Origin: a virus
Reading direction: 5' to 3' (one strand)
IMG/VR virus record: IMGVR_UViG_3300032245_000828
Location: 1 to 51,108 of that record
Length of the DNA: 51,108 nucleotides
Shown: piece after piece, positions 9,401-16,037 of the stretch
Layout of the letters: each line of letters begins with the position of its first letter
How positions within the stretch are numbered: the stretch's first letter is position 1
The notes under the pieces: model-generated
The model's input: only the letters and a program-made list of their open reading frames with translations
Told to the model about the DNA's origin: nothing
Databases searched by the model: none
Position numbers and translations under genes: made by a program

Positions 9401-10912
9401 GTTAGCGTCTTGTATATCACCGGGTATAGTTAAGTTACTATTTGTGTTAAAGGACCAAGTACCACCGGTGTAACCATCACTAGATGAGATATACGCACCG
9501 CCATCGTTTGCTGTCCACATCCAACTGTTGCCAGTTAAACTGGATAATCCTGCGTATCCATCAATGCCTGGATTTGCCTGCAAATAGGTCCCGTCTTGAC
9601 TGTCGGCAATAATTTGAGCCCCAGAGGGAAATGTTAAACTACCGCCTGTGCTAAAAGTCCATTGCTGACTGTCTTCATCTGTGCCAATTTTGACACCGCG
9701 GCCGGAACTAACAAATAGGTCACTATTAAAATCTGTTTGTCTAATGCCACCGTAGGTAAAGTAAACTGAACCGCCTGTTGGCAATTGTAAATTGCCATCA
9801 TTGTTAAATGCCCAAGTACTGGTACTGGCGGTAAGGTTAATATCTCCAAACGATGCAACTGTACTAGCCTGATTACTTACTGAGTCTACAGTAAACTCAC
9901 CGGTGCCAGTTCCTCCGTCGATGTATACATGTTGACCTTGTGTATATCCATATCCGAGTTGATTAATTGCTATACTGGTTATATTATACCCATCAGTTTC
10001 AAGCACATCCACAGTCATGCCTGTACCTGATGATCCATTGGCTACATAGGTACCATAGGTACCCGTAGTATATCCCACCATAGGATGACCTGTTACCAGT
10101 GTGATACTAGTTGGCCTCCCTACTAACTGAGGTAATATAAGTTTACTATCCGTACCAAAAATCCAACTAGCATTATTAGATGAGAGTTTAATTGCGCCCA
10201 GTGAATGAACAGTTGAAGGATATTCTGGACCTTCACCGACTTCTAGATTAGCCGTCCACCCTGCCGATCCAGGGTATGTTACATTTGATAATATTAAAGT
10301 AAATGAGTATCCCGGAATACCGTGATCTGCTTCTGTAAATGTCCAGGAGTCACCTGACTTATATCCCGGGTTACTAGGCCACACAGGAGCATTAATTTGT
10401 GTTTCAACTGTAGATCCATCTTGACTGACTACAAAATGTACTTCGTACTGCCAAGCATTACCGCCTGTTGGCCCAGGAGGATTATATCCCGGAGCAAAAC
10501 CATAAACTGGCACCAGTGTGGCAATAAAAGTTTTAGGTAGCAATAGTGGAGTAGTGATTGTTCCTGCTTGATCAAATGTCCAGGTAGTAGTGTTAACTGC
10601 TAGGGATAGCGTTGCATCATTGGCTCTAAATACTGGATTATCTGCTTGTAGTATATTGCCACTAAAATTATAGTTTCCAAGATCAACACCGCTGCCAGTA
10701 AATGTTTGCCCGTTGAGAAGAAGATTACCACTTGTTGTTAATGCAAATGTATAAGTACCTGCAACCAGTGTTGAAGTAGTGCCTGATTCAATTGCTGAAA
10801 GTTCATTGCTTACTTGAGCAAAGTTATGGTTGATTTTATTAAATGCAACTCTTAGGCTATCACCGTTGCCGGAATTTGCACTAGTTCCTGTGTTAACGTA
10901 GTAAATGGTCAT
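3494..10912 (-). CDS. Giant repetitive tail-fibre-like protein, 2,472 residues
   Basis: The largest gene in the window. The N-terminus carries a phage-fibre pattern (NSGNGDSLRVAFNKINHNFAQ). The body repeats a short module many times, typically WTFGTDGTLTLPNG or close variants, each probably one turn of an intertwined beta fibre. Two blocks are near-duplicates within the protein: a ~65-residue stretch (GRLYIKDNGVWVDANPT..STYLDDITVEGSTF) and a ~30-residue GGPSH(F/Y)HIMR..GDDYNYVLQ stretch. Between them lies a beta-propeller-like region (..YDSTGNVYVLGST.., LLWRKTW, LVWARTIG) and a Calx-beta-like segment (IVEGEETFTVTIV). The C-terminal ~150 residues lack the repeat and may be a tip or chaperone domain. 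Likely a long tail fibre or adhesin, transcribed from the start of the leftward structural operon. Confidence 0.75.
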   Translation of the reverse strand: MTIYYVNTGTSANSGNGDSLRVAFNKINHNFAQVSNELSAIESGTTSTLVAGTYTFALTTSGNLLLNGQTFTGSGVDLGNYNFSGNILQADNPVFRANDATLSLAVNTTTWTFDQAGTITTPLLLPKTFIATLVPVYGFAPGYNPPGPTGGNAWQYEVHFVVSQDGSTVETQINAPVWPSNPGYKSGDSWTFTEADHGIPGYSFTLILSNVTYPGSAGWTANLEVGEGPEYPSTVHSLGAIKLSSNNASWIFGTDSKLILPQLVGRPTSITLVTGHPMVGYTTGTYGTYVANGSSGTGMTVDVLETDGYNITSIAINQLGYGYTQGQHVYIDGGTGTGEFTVDSVSNQASTVASFGDINLTASTSTWAFNNDGNLQLPTGGSVYFTYGGIRQTDFNSDLFVSSGRGVKIGTDEDSQQWTFSTGGSLTFPSGAQIIADSQDGTYLQANPGIDGYAGLSSLTGNSWMWTANDGGAYISSSDGYTGGTWSFNTNSNLTIPGDIQDANGSVVRVASTSTAPERANGQLWFNNTEGRLYIKDNGVWVDANPTEIPPPSTYLDDITVEGSTFTINGSSLTIDESGTLLVNGTQVTGGSTPAGPTDQITSGSYSVSVDNNGVVTMATSRGNLEFGALPEPGGPSHFHIMRAPGQDGMDLFFGDDYNYVLQRGNSNAESEGHTNDYGVEIGTNDFSGSQQVWRFGTDGTTVFPDNTIKNTTSTNITVLGATGTTSTYAWYNIFGELNNSTSSYWTTYGSVAYDSTGNVYVLGSTVDANNNFYGTNLFLKYSPQGELLWRKTWTDDSGDNCGSYNASMRFQPMAGTATIDTIVWASNGDAWNSDYQAGYIGTMDLEGNLVDLQGQARAPIAIPDYRITDILPFAYEGFDGAYMSGSWYDRNDTQQNYASIAGVDFNDTGDAVNYVFIPPYQQATIYGRAHFKSINAAGAAVLATGSYPTATYGGNTKTPIVGILVANTSTPIPYVFTVGDNYIAHDMWIEDSEIDGPDLYALINSYGYDNSVHSQENNHTVVASAALGLPLSFDRWQKKINRAGANDGALTTFGLGLATHNGYVYVALDLSEISGNDSDLALLKLDAATGALVWARTIGSPSDEYANLYSDGYGSSSDISIDPTGTFITFSATTRDQSTGSQYDNNITIQYPLDGSLLGTYGDFTITDSTADFVVTDHDFTVTDITSLTTITELSLSVSTATLTASATTVGSGWTNIRQPMGYDGPLVSTPDQTWTFGQDGTLTLPNGATIVDTTSTLVLTPNSPAQVTSLVLRSTYSTYLTADYPNRQSYDQWNYDNYGVPLPTTSTTTSTEGTVVAITLWDSYGHEYSQGDVEYVITGTGITAADFTPAVLTGTFLAANWISDGGIGYTNTNMLMIANDAIVEGEETFTVTIVTTGTTGWAATGGNYLRVNIADGTTEGSESGHIHLISENMAQTSIFLGDDDKYVKVAADGQVYINVPNVDTSATSQLWTFSADGSLGFPAGYILPNTIGSPGQVITLGGQGGTYWAPTLSVGDSAPALQDLWFNNSEGRLYIKDNGVWVDANPTVIPPPSTYLDDITVEGSTFTINGSTLTIDSTGTLLVNGGQVTGGGGNVGFEYATIQEGTFGPGGAVTSITGNHGVGLSLTSDNWAQLMWVPDTRSVTIGDIDAGGAVYNWAYVDNQGFHIENKTTSTRSWLFDKDGNIELPGNGLAEHGPARLQSHNGYPTLMAYGSGGQFGLHGGPELDWMDSDTPDQDFYSNSTTRHTLYLNDNGLYIGMNENNVVGSPQAGFTFNTNGNILLSKATTASINTFNDFAISTDKGDSTKTWTFGTDGTLTTPGDITAGGTVYGNGVTIENSNSLNFDQNGSQISEQRPGEGYTFNSSPTTAITGSGTGCLLNISFNAGDDAYQVNVNDGGTYTYNIGDQLKVTGDLLGGVTPDNDLIVEVSQLYPGGTPFAVLSVSIVSGTPATYQDGLHVRVNGLEWTFGTDGSLGIPGTIVGNSGALDLNYDGSVVLSGIPSVNAVIQTTAAGNVSTSTWTFDTVGTLTLPNGSSIDAELYGDGIGLTTDRGTIRFGNQPEGIGGPSHYHIMRDPGTNIDLYFGDDYNYVLQPTIGGVKIGSNIRSGTGTQQTWVFDQTGSTILPDNTLKGYCFTATNTVYNYLPQSAQFLYTDNPLLGRIQSIGGAWYIKGPGLVGWKQITAVQDNSGVALIVRIGSGNTPLPDGSEFNSGGHNPTSPDLVYTISHNLEFDLQVADKTWTFDSTGTLTLPEGGTIKGGGTGTDVTVIATTGTNTATWVFGANGTLTLPTFAGSPSIVTIESFSNISLGSNLYYWNFGTDGHLTFPDATVQTTAYTGTVAYSNITGAPAVVNRTTGSWILATGANTVSITVPANSNYQMWVNGNIPNGIVTWNATVNVSNTNVPAIGVQYGWYYAVGNALVLTSMPNQIVGTAGVISTATVATTSSNVFRFGITNNSVSTQTVYWGYTTL
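6130..6325 (-). repeat. Internal duplicated fibre module, copy 2
   Basis: Encodes a block of about 65 residues (LYIKDNGVWVDANPT to LLVNGGQVTGG) nearly identical in protein to the block at 9140-9330. The two copies differ at many third codon positions, so this is an old duplication under protein-level selection, not a recent copy. Confidence 0.75.
9140..9330 (-). repeat. Internal duplicated fibre module, copy 1
   Basis: Partner of the block at 6130-6325 within the giant fibre gene. It differs in only a few residues (for example TEIPPP against TVIPPP, and LTIDESG against LTIDSTG). Confidence 0.75.
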
Positions 10913-10932
10913 GATTGATTCTCACTTTACCA

Positions 10933-10940
10933 TATTTAGT
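10933..10940 (-). promoter_or_regulatory. Possible late-type promoter upstream of giant fibre gene
   Basis: On the minus strand this reads ACTAAATA, about 20 bases before the fibre ATG. The same 8-mer, followed by T, occurs at 42709-42716 before the other leftward structural gene with a free upstream region. It resembles the T4 late box (TATAAATA) at six of eight positions. The region is AT-rich, so this is weak evidence. Confidence 0.3.
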
Positions 10941-10972
10941 TTTTAATTTTATAATCCGAATGTAAATATTCA

Positions 10973-11251
10973 ATGTTTATTGAAACTCGCAAAATTAAAA
11001 CTGAATTTACTAGATCTAGTAAGAATGGAAAGTCACATGCTTATAGTAGATACAAGCGTGTTGTAGTGCTACAATGCGACAGTTGCAATACTCTGTTTCA
11101 ACGACCACAAGGCAGTATAGACCCCAAACGCATCAGTAACGAGTTTCTTCATGTATGCACAGCCTGCAATCAAAAAAAGTTTGCTCAAAAGGTGGGAGTG
11201 GAAAATAGAAATTTTTGGAATCAATCTGTGGATAGTGATCAAAAAATATGA
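10973..11251 (+). CDS. Small zinc-ribbon-like hypothetical protein
   Basis: A 92-residue basic protein with two Cys pairs, CDSCNTLFQR in the middle and CTACNQKK about 30 residues later, a spacing consistent with a zinc ribbon or a treble-clef remnant. The family is not recognised. The gene diverges from the giant fibre gene and sits directly upstream of the HNH endonuclease, so it could be a nuclease-associated DNA-binding protein; that link rests only on position. A TATAAT lies at 10950-10955, with TTACCA 17 bases upstream of it as a poor -35. There is no good Shine-Dalgarno sequence. Confidence 0.6.
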   Translation: MFIETRKIKTEFTRSSKNGKSHAYSRYKRVVVLQCDSCNTLFQRPQGSIDPKRISNEFLHVCTACNQKKFAQKVGVENRNFWNQSVDSDQKI

Positions 11252-11280
11252 TTGACAACCTCGGTAATATCTTATATAAT
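11252..11280 (+). promoter_or_regulatory. Sigma-70-type promoter for HNH gene
   Basis: TTGACA (11252-11257), a 17-base spacer and TATAAT (11275-11280): both hexamers match consensus. The spacer contains CGGTAA, similar to the GGTAAA element in promoters at the right end of the window. Confidence 0.8.
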
Positions 11281-11317
11281 AAATACTTCGGGTCACAAAA
11301 ACATAGAAAGAAATTAA

Positions 11318-11827
11318 ATGTCAACCCTTATACTAAACGCAGACGCAAGTCCTGTGAGTTTACTTCCCCTTAGCACAATTGGCTGGGAAGAAGCCATCCG
11401 TTATCTAGTCACGGACAAGGCTGTAACCCTAGAATGGTACGATGATTGGATTGTTCATTCCCAAAATTGGGAAACTCGCGTCCCCGCGGTTATGATCTTG
11501 AAGGAATACCAAAAGAAGAAAACCAGTGTTCGTTTTTCCAAACATAACATATTCCTCCGTGATGGGTATGCCTGCCAGTACTGCGGTACAGATGTTACCC
11601 GTAAAACTGCCACTCTCGATCATGTAATGCCAACCAGTCACGGAGGTAAAAGTGTATGGGAAAACTGTACAACTGCCTGTGCTCCTTGCAATGCCAACAA
11701 GGGTAATAACAAAAAGATTGTTCCGAAGAGCAGGCCTTTCAAACCTACCTACTTCCAGTTGGCTGAAAAGCGTAAACGGATGAATTGGGAGCACCAACAC
11801 CCTAGTTGGGCTAACTACTTGGGCTAA
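11318..11827 (+). CDS. HNH endonuclease
   Basis: A 169-residue protein. The N-terminal ~75 residues (LILNADASPVSLLPLSTIGW..A) are the usual leader of the bacterial and phage HNH family. The nuclease core spans about residues 80-130: CQYCG (Cys86, Cys89), LDHVMPTSHGG (Asp101-His102), WENC (Asn116) and CAPCNANKGN (Cys121, Cys124). These give a zinc-bound HNH finger with intact catalytic residues. The family includes homing endonucleases and packaging or defence nucleases; which applies here is not shown. It has its own consensus promoter, unlike the leftward genes on either side, and is followed at once by a strong terminator, so it behaves as a self-contained cassette. Confidence 0.9.
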   Translation: MSTLILNADASPVSLLPLSTIGWEEAIRYLVTDKAVTLEWYDDWIVHSQNWETRVPAVMILKEYQKKKTSVRFSKHNIFLRDGYACQYCGTDVTRKTATLDHVMPTSHGGKSVWENCTTACAPCNANKGNNKKIVPKSRPFKPTYFQLAEKRKRMNWEHQHPSWANYLG

Positions 11828-11850
11828 AAAGGACCGAAAGGTCCTTTTTT
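11826..11850. terminator. Bidirectional rho-independent terminator
   Basis: AAAAAGGACC, a GAAA loop, then GGTCCTTTTT: a perfect stem with a GNRA tetraloop and T runs on both strands. It lies exactly between the convergent HNH gene and the leftward 95-residue gene, whose stop codon falls inside the T run. Confidence 0.9.
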
Positions 11851-12136
11851 ATGATCCAAATTTTAATAAAAATAATAGGTATTTCTTTTCATTAACAATA
11901 GCATATTCTTCTGATATCATACTGTTAATGACTTCTACTTCAAATCCGTAGGTCTGCTTTACATAATAGTAAAAAGCACCATCGTCCATTTGTTCTGCCA
12001 TGCCTGCTTGGCCTGCAAGCCTATAAAACTCATCTTTGGCACTCCGCAACATCCGCCAATAGCGATACCTGCTTGTTTTTTGCTCACGGTTCCACATATC
12101 AGATGCCCAATATTTCTGACTTATGCTGTCTGACAT
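11849..12136 (-). CDS. Hypothetical protein
   Basis: A 95-residue protein rich in aromatic and charged residues (KYWASDMWNREQKTSRYRYWRM), likely helical in its first half. No family is recognised and no membrane segment or catalytic motif is visible. It starts directly after the IF-1 stop codon with no intervening base, so it is probably translationally coupled to IF-1, and its own stop lies inside the shared terminator. It is the last gene of the leftward ligase/IF-1 unit. Confidence 0.6.
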   Translation of the reverse strand: MSDSISQKYWASDMWNREQKTSRYRYWRMLRSAKDEFYRLAGQAGMAEQMDDGAFYYYVKQTYGFEVEVINSMISEEYAIVNEKKYLLFLLKFGS

Positions 12137-12355
12137 TTACTTACTTCGATATACTATACGACCTTTGGTTAGATCGTATGGACTCATTTCTACACGAACT
12201 GAATCACCTAATAAGATTTGTATTTTATTTTGACGCATCTTGCCTGAGATGTGTCCCAGGATCATTGCACCCTGGTCTAACTTTACCCTGAACATTGCGT
12301 TGGGTAATACTTCCTCAACCTTACCTTCAAGGCTGATCATGTCTTCTTTGGCCAC
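12137..12355 (-). CDS. infA: Translation initiation factor IF-1
   Basis: A full-length 72-residue homologue of bacterial IF-1, the OB-fold protein that sits in the A site of the 30S subunit during initiation and aids IF-2 and IF-3. It keeps the family start MAKED, the [10 protein letters not shown] strand, [10 protein letters not shown] and [11 protein letters not shown] followed by KGRIVYRSK, and aligns without gaps to E. coli InfA. Differences such as Gln for His/Asn in LDQGA and the [12 protein letters not shown] stretch show divergence from cellular copies. It lies one base after a short 80-residue gene in the ligase operon. A phage copy could bias host initiation towards phage messages; that role is inferred. 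Confidence 0.93.
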   Translation of the reverse strand: MAKEDMISLEGKVEEVLPNAMFRVKLDQGAMILGHISGKMRQNKIQILLGDSVRVEMSPYDLTKGRIVYRSK

Positions 12356-12356
12356 T

Positions 12357-12599
12357 TTAGATTTTCTCTCCTTTTAACCCTTTGATTACGAGTTCTTTGG
12401 CTCGTTTGTTTAGAACAACTTCTTCTGCTTCTAACATTTTCCATCCAATGATGTTCATATAATCAACCAGTGCTACTTTGCCCTCTTCAGTCCAATGACT
12501 GTAACCTGCACCTACACTACTGTGATAATAGTATCGACGGTCACGTAGTAATTCCTGTATACCACCGTACATTAATGCTTTTACTGCGCCTTGTTCCAT
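12357..12599 (-). CDS. Small hypothetical protein downstream of DNA ligase
   Basis: An 80-residue protein starting [14 protein letters not shown] longer reading frame extends upstream to 12863, but that extension lies entirely inside the ligase gene in another frame. The real start is taken as the ATG at 12599, two bases after the ligase stop, with AGGTG a short distance upstream. It contains an [10 protein letters not shown] segment and [20 protein letters not shown], probably helical. No family recognised. The gene sits between ligase and IF-1 with minimal spacing. Confidence 0.65.
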   Translation of the reverse strand: MEQGAVKALMYGGIQELLRDRRYYYHSSVGAGYSHWTEEGKVALVDYMNIIGWKMLEAEEVVLNKRAKELVIKGLKGEKI

Positions 12600-12600
12600 A

Positions 12601-13893
12601 CTATATTTTTTCACCTTTTGCAAAACCTCGGAATCGAAGGGCTCGGGGAAACCGTAGGCTGTATGTGTCTTCACTATCTTGGCTCCTAGTGATCGCATCT
12701 GCTCGTACTTCCAAGACCTGACCAATGACTGTATCGTCAATCTCGGCTCTCTGATCATCTGTCCAACCTGAGCCAACATTAACGCGAATGAATTTGCCAT
12801 CATCTTCACCTTCGCAGATAACTGCACCCATTTTTCCTTCATTTTTTCCTGTCCCTGGCTCAACGCCTACAATGGTTAAACTTACTTCAATAAACGGTTT
12901 TTGTTTAAGCCAACTAACACTACGTTTGCACTCGTAGACAGCATCAACGTTTTTGATCATGATACCTTCAAAGCCTGCTTCAATGGCTTCTTTGTTGTAC
13001 TGTTTGAATTGTAGTTCGCCCACAAGTCCGTCTAGATCTACTTCGATCTGAGGAATAACATCAATACTGCCAATTTTGGCGAATGTAGACTTCATACTGC
13101 GTAGATTGTCGCTACGCTGTTTTTGTCCTAAAACGCTTTTACCCTTTTTAAACTCAGTAAGGGACAATGCATCAAATAACATCAGTCGTGCATCTTCACT
13201 TTGTACATCGCTCTTACGATGCACCTGTTTCATCAATGCTTGGAAACTACTGGATACCATTTCTCCATCCAGTACAATACTGTTTTTAAACAGTTTGATA
13301 TTGGATTCGATTGCTGAGGTAATGTGTGAAAAGTTTTCTAGAACTTTACCATTACGGCTGTACATGGTAGCAGTACCTGCGGCAACATCAACGATGGTAA
13401 TCACACGAACACCATCAAGTTTTGGTTCAAGCAGTTTTTTGCCCACAATTTTCTTTTCGTGATTGGCACCGTCATGAGCCAACATACATTCAAAAACCGG
13501 AACAGCATTTTTCTTAATTTTGTTCACAGTTTTCTCACTAACTCCGCAACGCAGATCTTTGATAAGGATGCGTCGATACCAATCATTCCATTGTTTGTTT
13601 GTCGATGCAGATAGGGCCAGTTCAATTGCTGAACGTGCATCATCACCAGTTAACTGTCGAGTGCTTAATAGACGACAAAGTTCTTTAAATGCTTCCCAAG
13701 GCAGTCCCTGTCCATCGGGTCCGCTGAAACTTGGAACTTTCTTAACACCAAATGTAATATACGGACTTAGTGCAAGTTCAAACCCTTCAAATAATTCTGT
13801 GTTATCTTTTTCGGCTTCGATTATTGCTTCTTTGTTTAGACGGCTGGCATGTTCCTCTAAACTACGGATAACGCTATCGCAAGGGGTATTCAT
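12601..13893 (-). CDS. ATP-dependent DNA ligase
   Basis: A 430-residue ligase that seals nicks during phage replication. Residues ~1-145 form a helical N-terminal region. The nucleotidyltransferase domain begins with EPKLDGVR, where Lys158 is the expected adenylated lysine. It continues with motif III (LDGEMV), motif IV (EGIMIKN) and motif V (WLKQKP). An OB-fold follows, near residues 345-430 (SLTIVGVEPGTGKNEG..), ending RFPRALRFRG. This arrangement matches T4 gp30-like phage ligases, slightly shorter than T4's. All catalytic motifs are intact. It has its own sigma-70 promoter upstream and heads the unit ligase, 80-residue protein, IF-1, 95-residue protein. Confidence 0.93.
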   Translation of the reverse strand: MNTPCDSVIRSLEEHASRLNKEAIIEAEKDNTELFEGFELALSPYITFGVKKVPSFSGPDGQGLPWEAFKELCRLLSTRQLTGDDARSAIELALSASTNKQWNDWYRRILIKDLRCGVSEKTVNKIKKNAVPVFECMLAHDGANHEKKIVGKKLLEPKLDGVRVITIVDVAAGTATMYSRNGKVLENFSHITSAIESNIKLFKNSIVLDGEMVSSSFQALMKQVHRKSDVQSEDARLMLFDALSLTEFKKGKSVLGQKQRSDNLRSMKSTFAKIGSIDVIPQIEVDLDGLVGELQFKQYNKEAIEAGFEGIMIKNVDAVYECKRSVSWLKQKPFIEVSLTIVGVEPGTGKNEGKMGAVICEGEDDGKFIRVNVGSGWTDDQRAEIDDTVIGQVLEVRADAITRSQDSEDTYSLRFPRALRFRGFAKGEKI

Positions 13894-13922
13894 ATGTGTC
13901 CAATTAGTTAACTTATACCCTA

Positions 13923-13951
13923 ATTGTACAGTAATTTTGAATAGATGTCAA
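13923..13951 (-). promoter_or_regulatory. Sigma-70-type promoter for ligase operon
   Basis: On the minus strand: TTGACA (13951-13946), a 17-base spacer and TACAAT (13928-13923), about 30 bases before the ligase ATG. It separates ligase/IF-1 expression from the upstream iron-sulphur genes. Confidence 0.75.
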
Positions 13952-13968
13952 TGGAAGTTTTACCAATT

Positions 13969-14271
13969 TTATATTTCTAATATAACCTGCTCAGACTCTA
14001 CAATACCGTGTTGTTGATTATATATTCTTCTAGGTTCAAAGTGAAAAGCCTGTACTTTTGGATCAGCCATAAATTCATCAAGACTGGCTTGATCTTTATA
14101 GGCTACCGAAATACGTAATGTTAAACCATCAGGACTAGTGGTTTTTATAACGGCTATCCTTTTTCCTGTGTTGGTATATGTGTTTTCAATATAATCCAAA
14201 TGTTGTGGTACTGCATCATAAAACGGTATATCAATATTTGGTCTTGTGTAATTACGTTGTGTTTTGATCAT
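13969..14271 (-). CDS. Hypothetical protein, paralogue of the adjacent gene
   Basis: A 100-residue protein that aligns along its length with the next gene upstream (14295-14579). Both have an (R)xxTRPNxDxPF start, YTxTGKR, (S)PDGL and KDQxSLxEFxAD, and both end with a GI segment after a Gln. The pattern of alternating strands and a helix could fit a small dimeric alpha/beta barrel (ABM-like), but that is only a guess from shape. The pair is a tandem duplication. RBS AAAGGAA lies just upstream. Function unknown. Confidence 0.65.
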   Translation of the reverse strand: MIKTQRNYTRPNIDIPFYDAVPQHLDYIENTYTNTGKRIAVIKTTSPDGLTLRISVAYKDQASLDEFMADPKVQAFHFEPRRIYNQQHGIVESEQVILEI

Positions 14272-14294
14272 TGGAAATTCCTTTTAGAATATAT

Positions 14295-14579
14295 TTACTC
14301 AAGGATATCAGTTATTGTAATACCGTTCTGGGAACAATATTCTTCACGAGGACCTTGTATTACGCGATCTGCTCTAAACTCTGTTAGAGATTCTTGATCT
14401 TTCCATTGAGTAACAGTTGTCAATATTAGACCATCTGGACTTAATGTTTGATGTACGCCTAATCTTTTACCAGTAAGAGTATAATTGGTGTACATGTGTT
14501 CTTGCCAACTGACATCACCTTGGAAAAAAGGTACGTCAGCGTTTGGACGAGTAAAAATTCGTTGTGCCGTGATAGTCAT
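14295..14579 (-). CDS. Hypothetical protein, paralogue of the adjacent gene
   Basis: A 94-residue protein, partner of 13969-14271. It shares TRPNADVPFF, YTLTGKRLG, LSPDGLIL and QWKDQESLTEFRAD. A strong AAGGAGA ribosome site precedes the ATG. It follows ErpA by 31 bases in the leftward iron-sulphur gene group. The conserved SPDGL and KDQxSLxEF segments suggest a common ligand or dimer interface. No known family recognised. Confidence 0.65.
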   Translation of the reverse strand: MTITAQRIFTRPNADVPFFQGDVSWQEHMYTNYTLTGKRLGVHQTLSPDGLILTTVTQWKDQESLTEFRADRVIQGPREEYCSQNGITITDILE

Positions 14580-14610
14580 TTAATATCTCCTTGATATATT
14601 TATCAGTGTT

Positions 14611-14940
14611 TTACACACTGAAAGAACTTCCACAGCCACAGGTAGTCTGGGCATTTGGATTTATTATGGTAAAACTACTGCCCATTAGATCTTCTTTATA
14701 ATCGATTTTAGCACCTGTCATGTACTGCATACTCATAGAATCAATGAGTACAGTCATTCCGGGTTTTTCTATAACAAAGTCATCTTCGTTCTGCACTTCG
14801 TCAAAAGTGAATCCATATTGGAATCCACTACATCCGCCGCCTTGGACAAAGGTGCGTAATTTTAAATTTGGATTGCCTTCTTCAGCAATTAAATCTGTAA
14901 TTTTCAGCATGGCGCTTTCTGTTATTTCAACTTGTTCCAT
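14611..14940 (-). CDS. erpA: A-type iron-sulphur carrier ErpA
   Basis: A 109-residue protein of the family that carries assembled Fe-S clusters to target enzymes. It matches ErpA rather than IscA: NPNLKLR, then [36 protein letters not shown] and the end [16 protein letters not shown]. The three cluster-binding cysteines are present (GGGCSG and CGCG). It is full length. Its start overlaps by one base the stop of the 2OG oxygenase gene, so the two are coupled. With IscU and IscA upstream, the phage carries a scaffold and two carriers, but no cysteine desulphurase is visible here. Confidence 0.93.
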   Translation of the reverse strand: MEQVEITESAMLKITDLIAEEGNPNLKLRTFVQGGGCSGFQYGFTFDEVQNEDDFVIEKPGMTVLIDSMSMQYMTGAKIDYKEDLMGSSFTIINPNAQTTCGCGSSFSV

Positions 14941-15710
14941 TATTTTCTCCTTGCTCTAAATGCTATTCTCCATAGGGGAGGATCTTTTGGAGTTGAGGTA
15001 GGGCTGTTAGCATTGTGTAGACAACGGCCATCATAAACAACAACTCTTCCGGGTAACGGACTAACAATACGTCCTTGGTCTAACCAACCTACATTGTATC
15101 CGCGTTGTTGCATATGATCACCCTTGTTAAATTGTTGATGATCTCCTGTACTGCCTTCTGGATCTTCTGGAAAGAAATTTATTTCACCACTCCATCTAGG
15201 ATACCATTCGGGAGTAACAAAGTATAAAATAGTCACACTGTTTTCATCATCCAGGCTAGGAGTATCTCTATGCGGTCCCCAAGTTCCTCTATTTAATTGT
15301 CCCAGCATACCGTTTACATATATTCTCCAACCCCATCCATCCTCGCCGTGTTGCTTTGAATATTCTTCATCAAACATGTCTTCTGGATAGCCAGTTAATT
15401 CATATTGATTATCTAATCCACTGTTTATTTCCTGCCATAGTTGCAATATTAATGGGTGTGTCTCTGCTAGGTGCGCTTCGTCTCTACCAAGACAACATCT
15501 ATGAAACGATGTAGTAGGATGTGTGGGCCAGTGTTGGGCCCAGGATTTAACACCGTCCTTTGGTTTAAATCTAGATAATTTTCCAGGAAGTGCTATTGGA
15601 TACCATTGTACATGCCAAGTTTGTTGATGCAGATACTGCCAAATATCATTTTGTAAAGATGTTGGTACGAGATTATCGTATACTTCAATATTGAATAAGT
15701 TGTTTTCCAT
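14940..15710 (-). CDS. 2OG-Fe(II) oxygenase
   Basis: A 256-residue double-stranded beta-helix oxygenase of the prolyl-4-hydroxylase-like type. Iron ligands are visible as His147 and Asp149 in PHRDTP and distal His232 in LHNANSP. Arg248 or Arg252 in the WRIAFRARR ending could bind 2-oxoglutarate. Between them lie [12 protein letters not shown] and GEINFFPED, typical of phage 2OG enzymes. The substrate is unknown: proline or lysine in a phage or host protein, or a nucleotide or sugar. Its position between iscA and erpA, overlapping erpA by one base, is notable because it also needs iron. Confidence 0.82.
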   Translation of the reverse strand: MENNLFNIEVYDNLVPTSLQNDIWQYLHQQTWHVQWYPIALPGKLSRFKPKDGVKSWAQHWPTHPTTSFHRCCLGRDEAHLAETHPLILQLWQEINSGLDNQYELTGYPEDMFDEEYSKQHGEDGWGWRIYVNGMLGQLNRGTWGPHRDTPSLDDENSVTILYFVTPEWYPRWSGEINFFPEDPEGSTGDHQQFNKGDHMQQRGYNVGWLDQGRIVSPLPGRVVVYDGRCLHNANSPTSTPKDPPLWRIAFRARRK

Positions 15711-15713
15711 TTT

Positions 15714-16037
15714 TTAAACTCTAAAACTTTCTCCGCAACCACAACGATCACGCTCGTTGGGATTACGAAATTCGAATCCTTCGTTAAGACCCTGACGCAC
15801 ATAATCTATTACTGTGCCGTTCAGGTATACATCATCTTTTTGATTAACTAATACTACAAAATCATTCTGTGCATAGTTAATGATATAAGGTTCTGGTGTA
15901 TATTCTTTAACATATTCTAACACATAAGCCAGCCCACTGCAACCTGTAGTTTTTACACCAAGGCGAATTCCGGCATAGTCTTTAGCAGTAACTAATTTTT
16001 GGATTTTTGTTCGTGCGGTATCAGTTAACGAGATCAT
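15714..16037 (-). CDS. iscA: A-type iron-sulphur carrier IscA
   Basis: A 107-residue homologue of IscA, which receives and transfers Fe-S clusters. It keeps IRLGVKTTGCSGLAYVLEYV, DGT/NGT followed by IDYVRQGLNEGF, and the C-terminal CGCGESFRV. All three conserved cysteines are present. It overlaps the end of iscU by 17 bases, so the two are probably translated together in scaffold-to-carrier order. The insertion around YAQNDFVVLVNQKDDV differs from cellular IscA. Confidence 0.93.
   Translation of the reverse strand: MISLTDTARTKIQKLVTAKDYAGIRLGVKTTGCSGLAYVLEYVKEYTPEPYIINYAQNDFVVLVNQKDDVYLNGTVIDYVRQGLNEGFEFRNPNERDRCGCGESFRV

Noticed and set aside
11429-11800. 123-residue open frame on the minus strand
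   Set aside because: Antisense to the HNH gene, whose catalytic motifs are intact and whose promoter and terminator are on the plus strand.
12600-12863. Upstream extension of the 80-residue gene to 168 residues
   Set aside because: The extra part is inside the ligase gene in another frame, while the ATG at 12599 has an appropriate ribosome site right after the ligase stop.
13520-14017. 165-residue open frame on the plus strand
   Set aside because: Antisense to the ligase N-terminus and its promoter, with no start signals.
14594-14604. GATAAATA as a T4-like late promoter before the 94-residue gene
   Set aside because: It would start transcription inside the ribosome site, and similar AT-rich words occur widely; the same doubt applies to several other AT-rich gaps.
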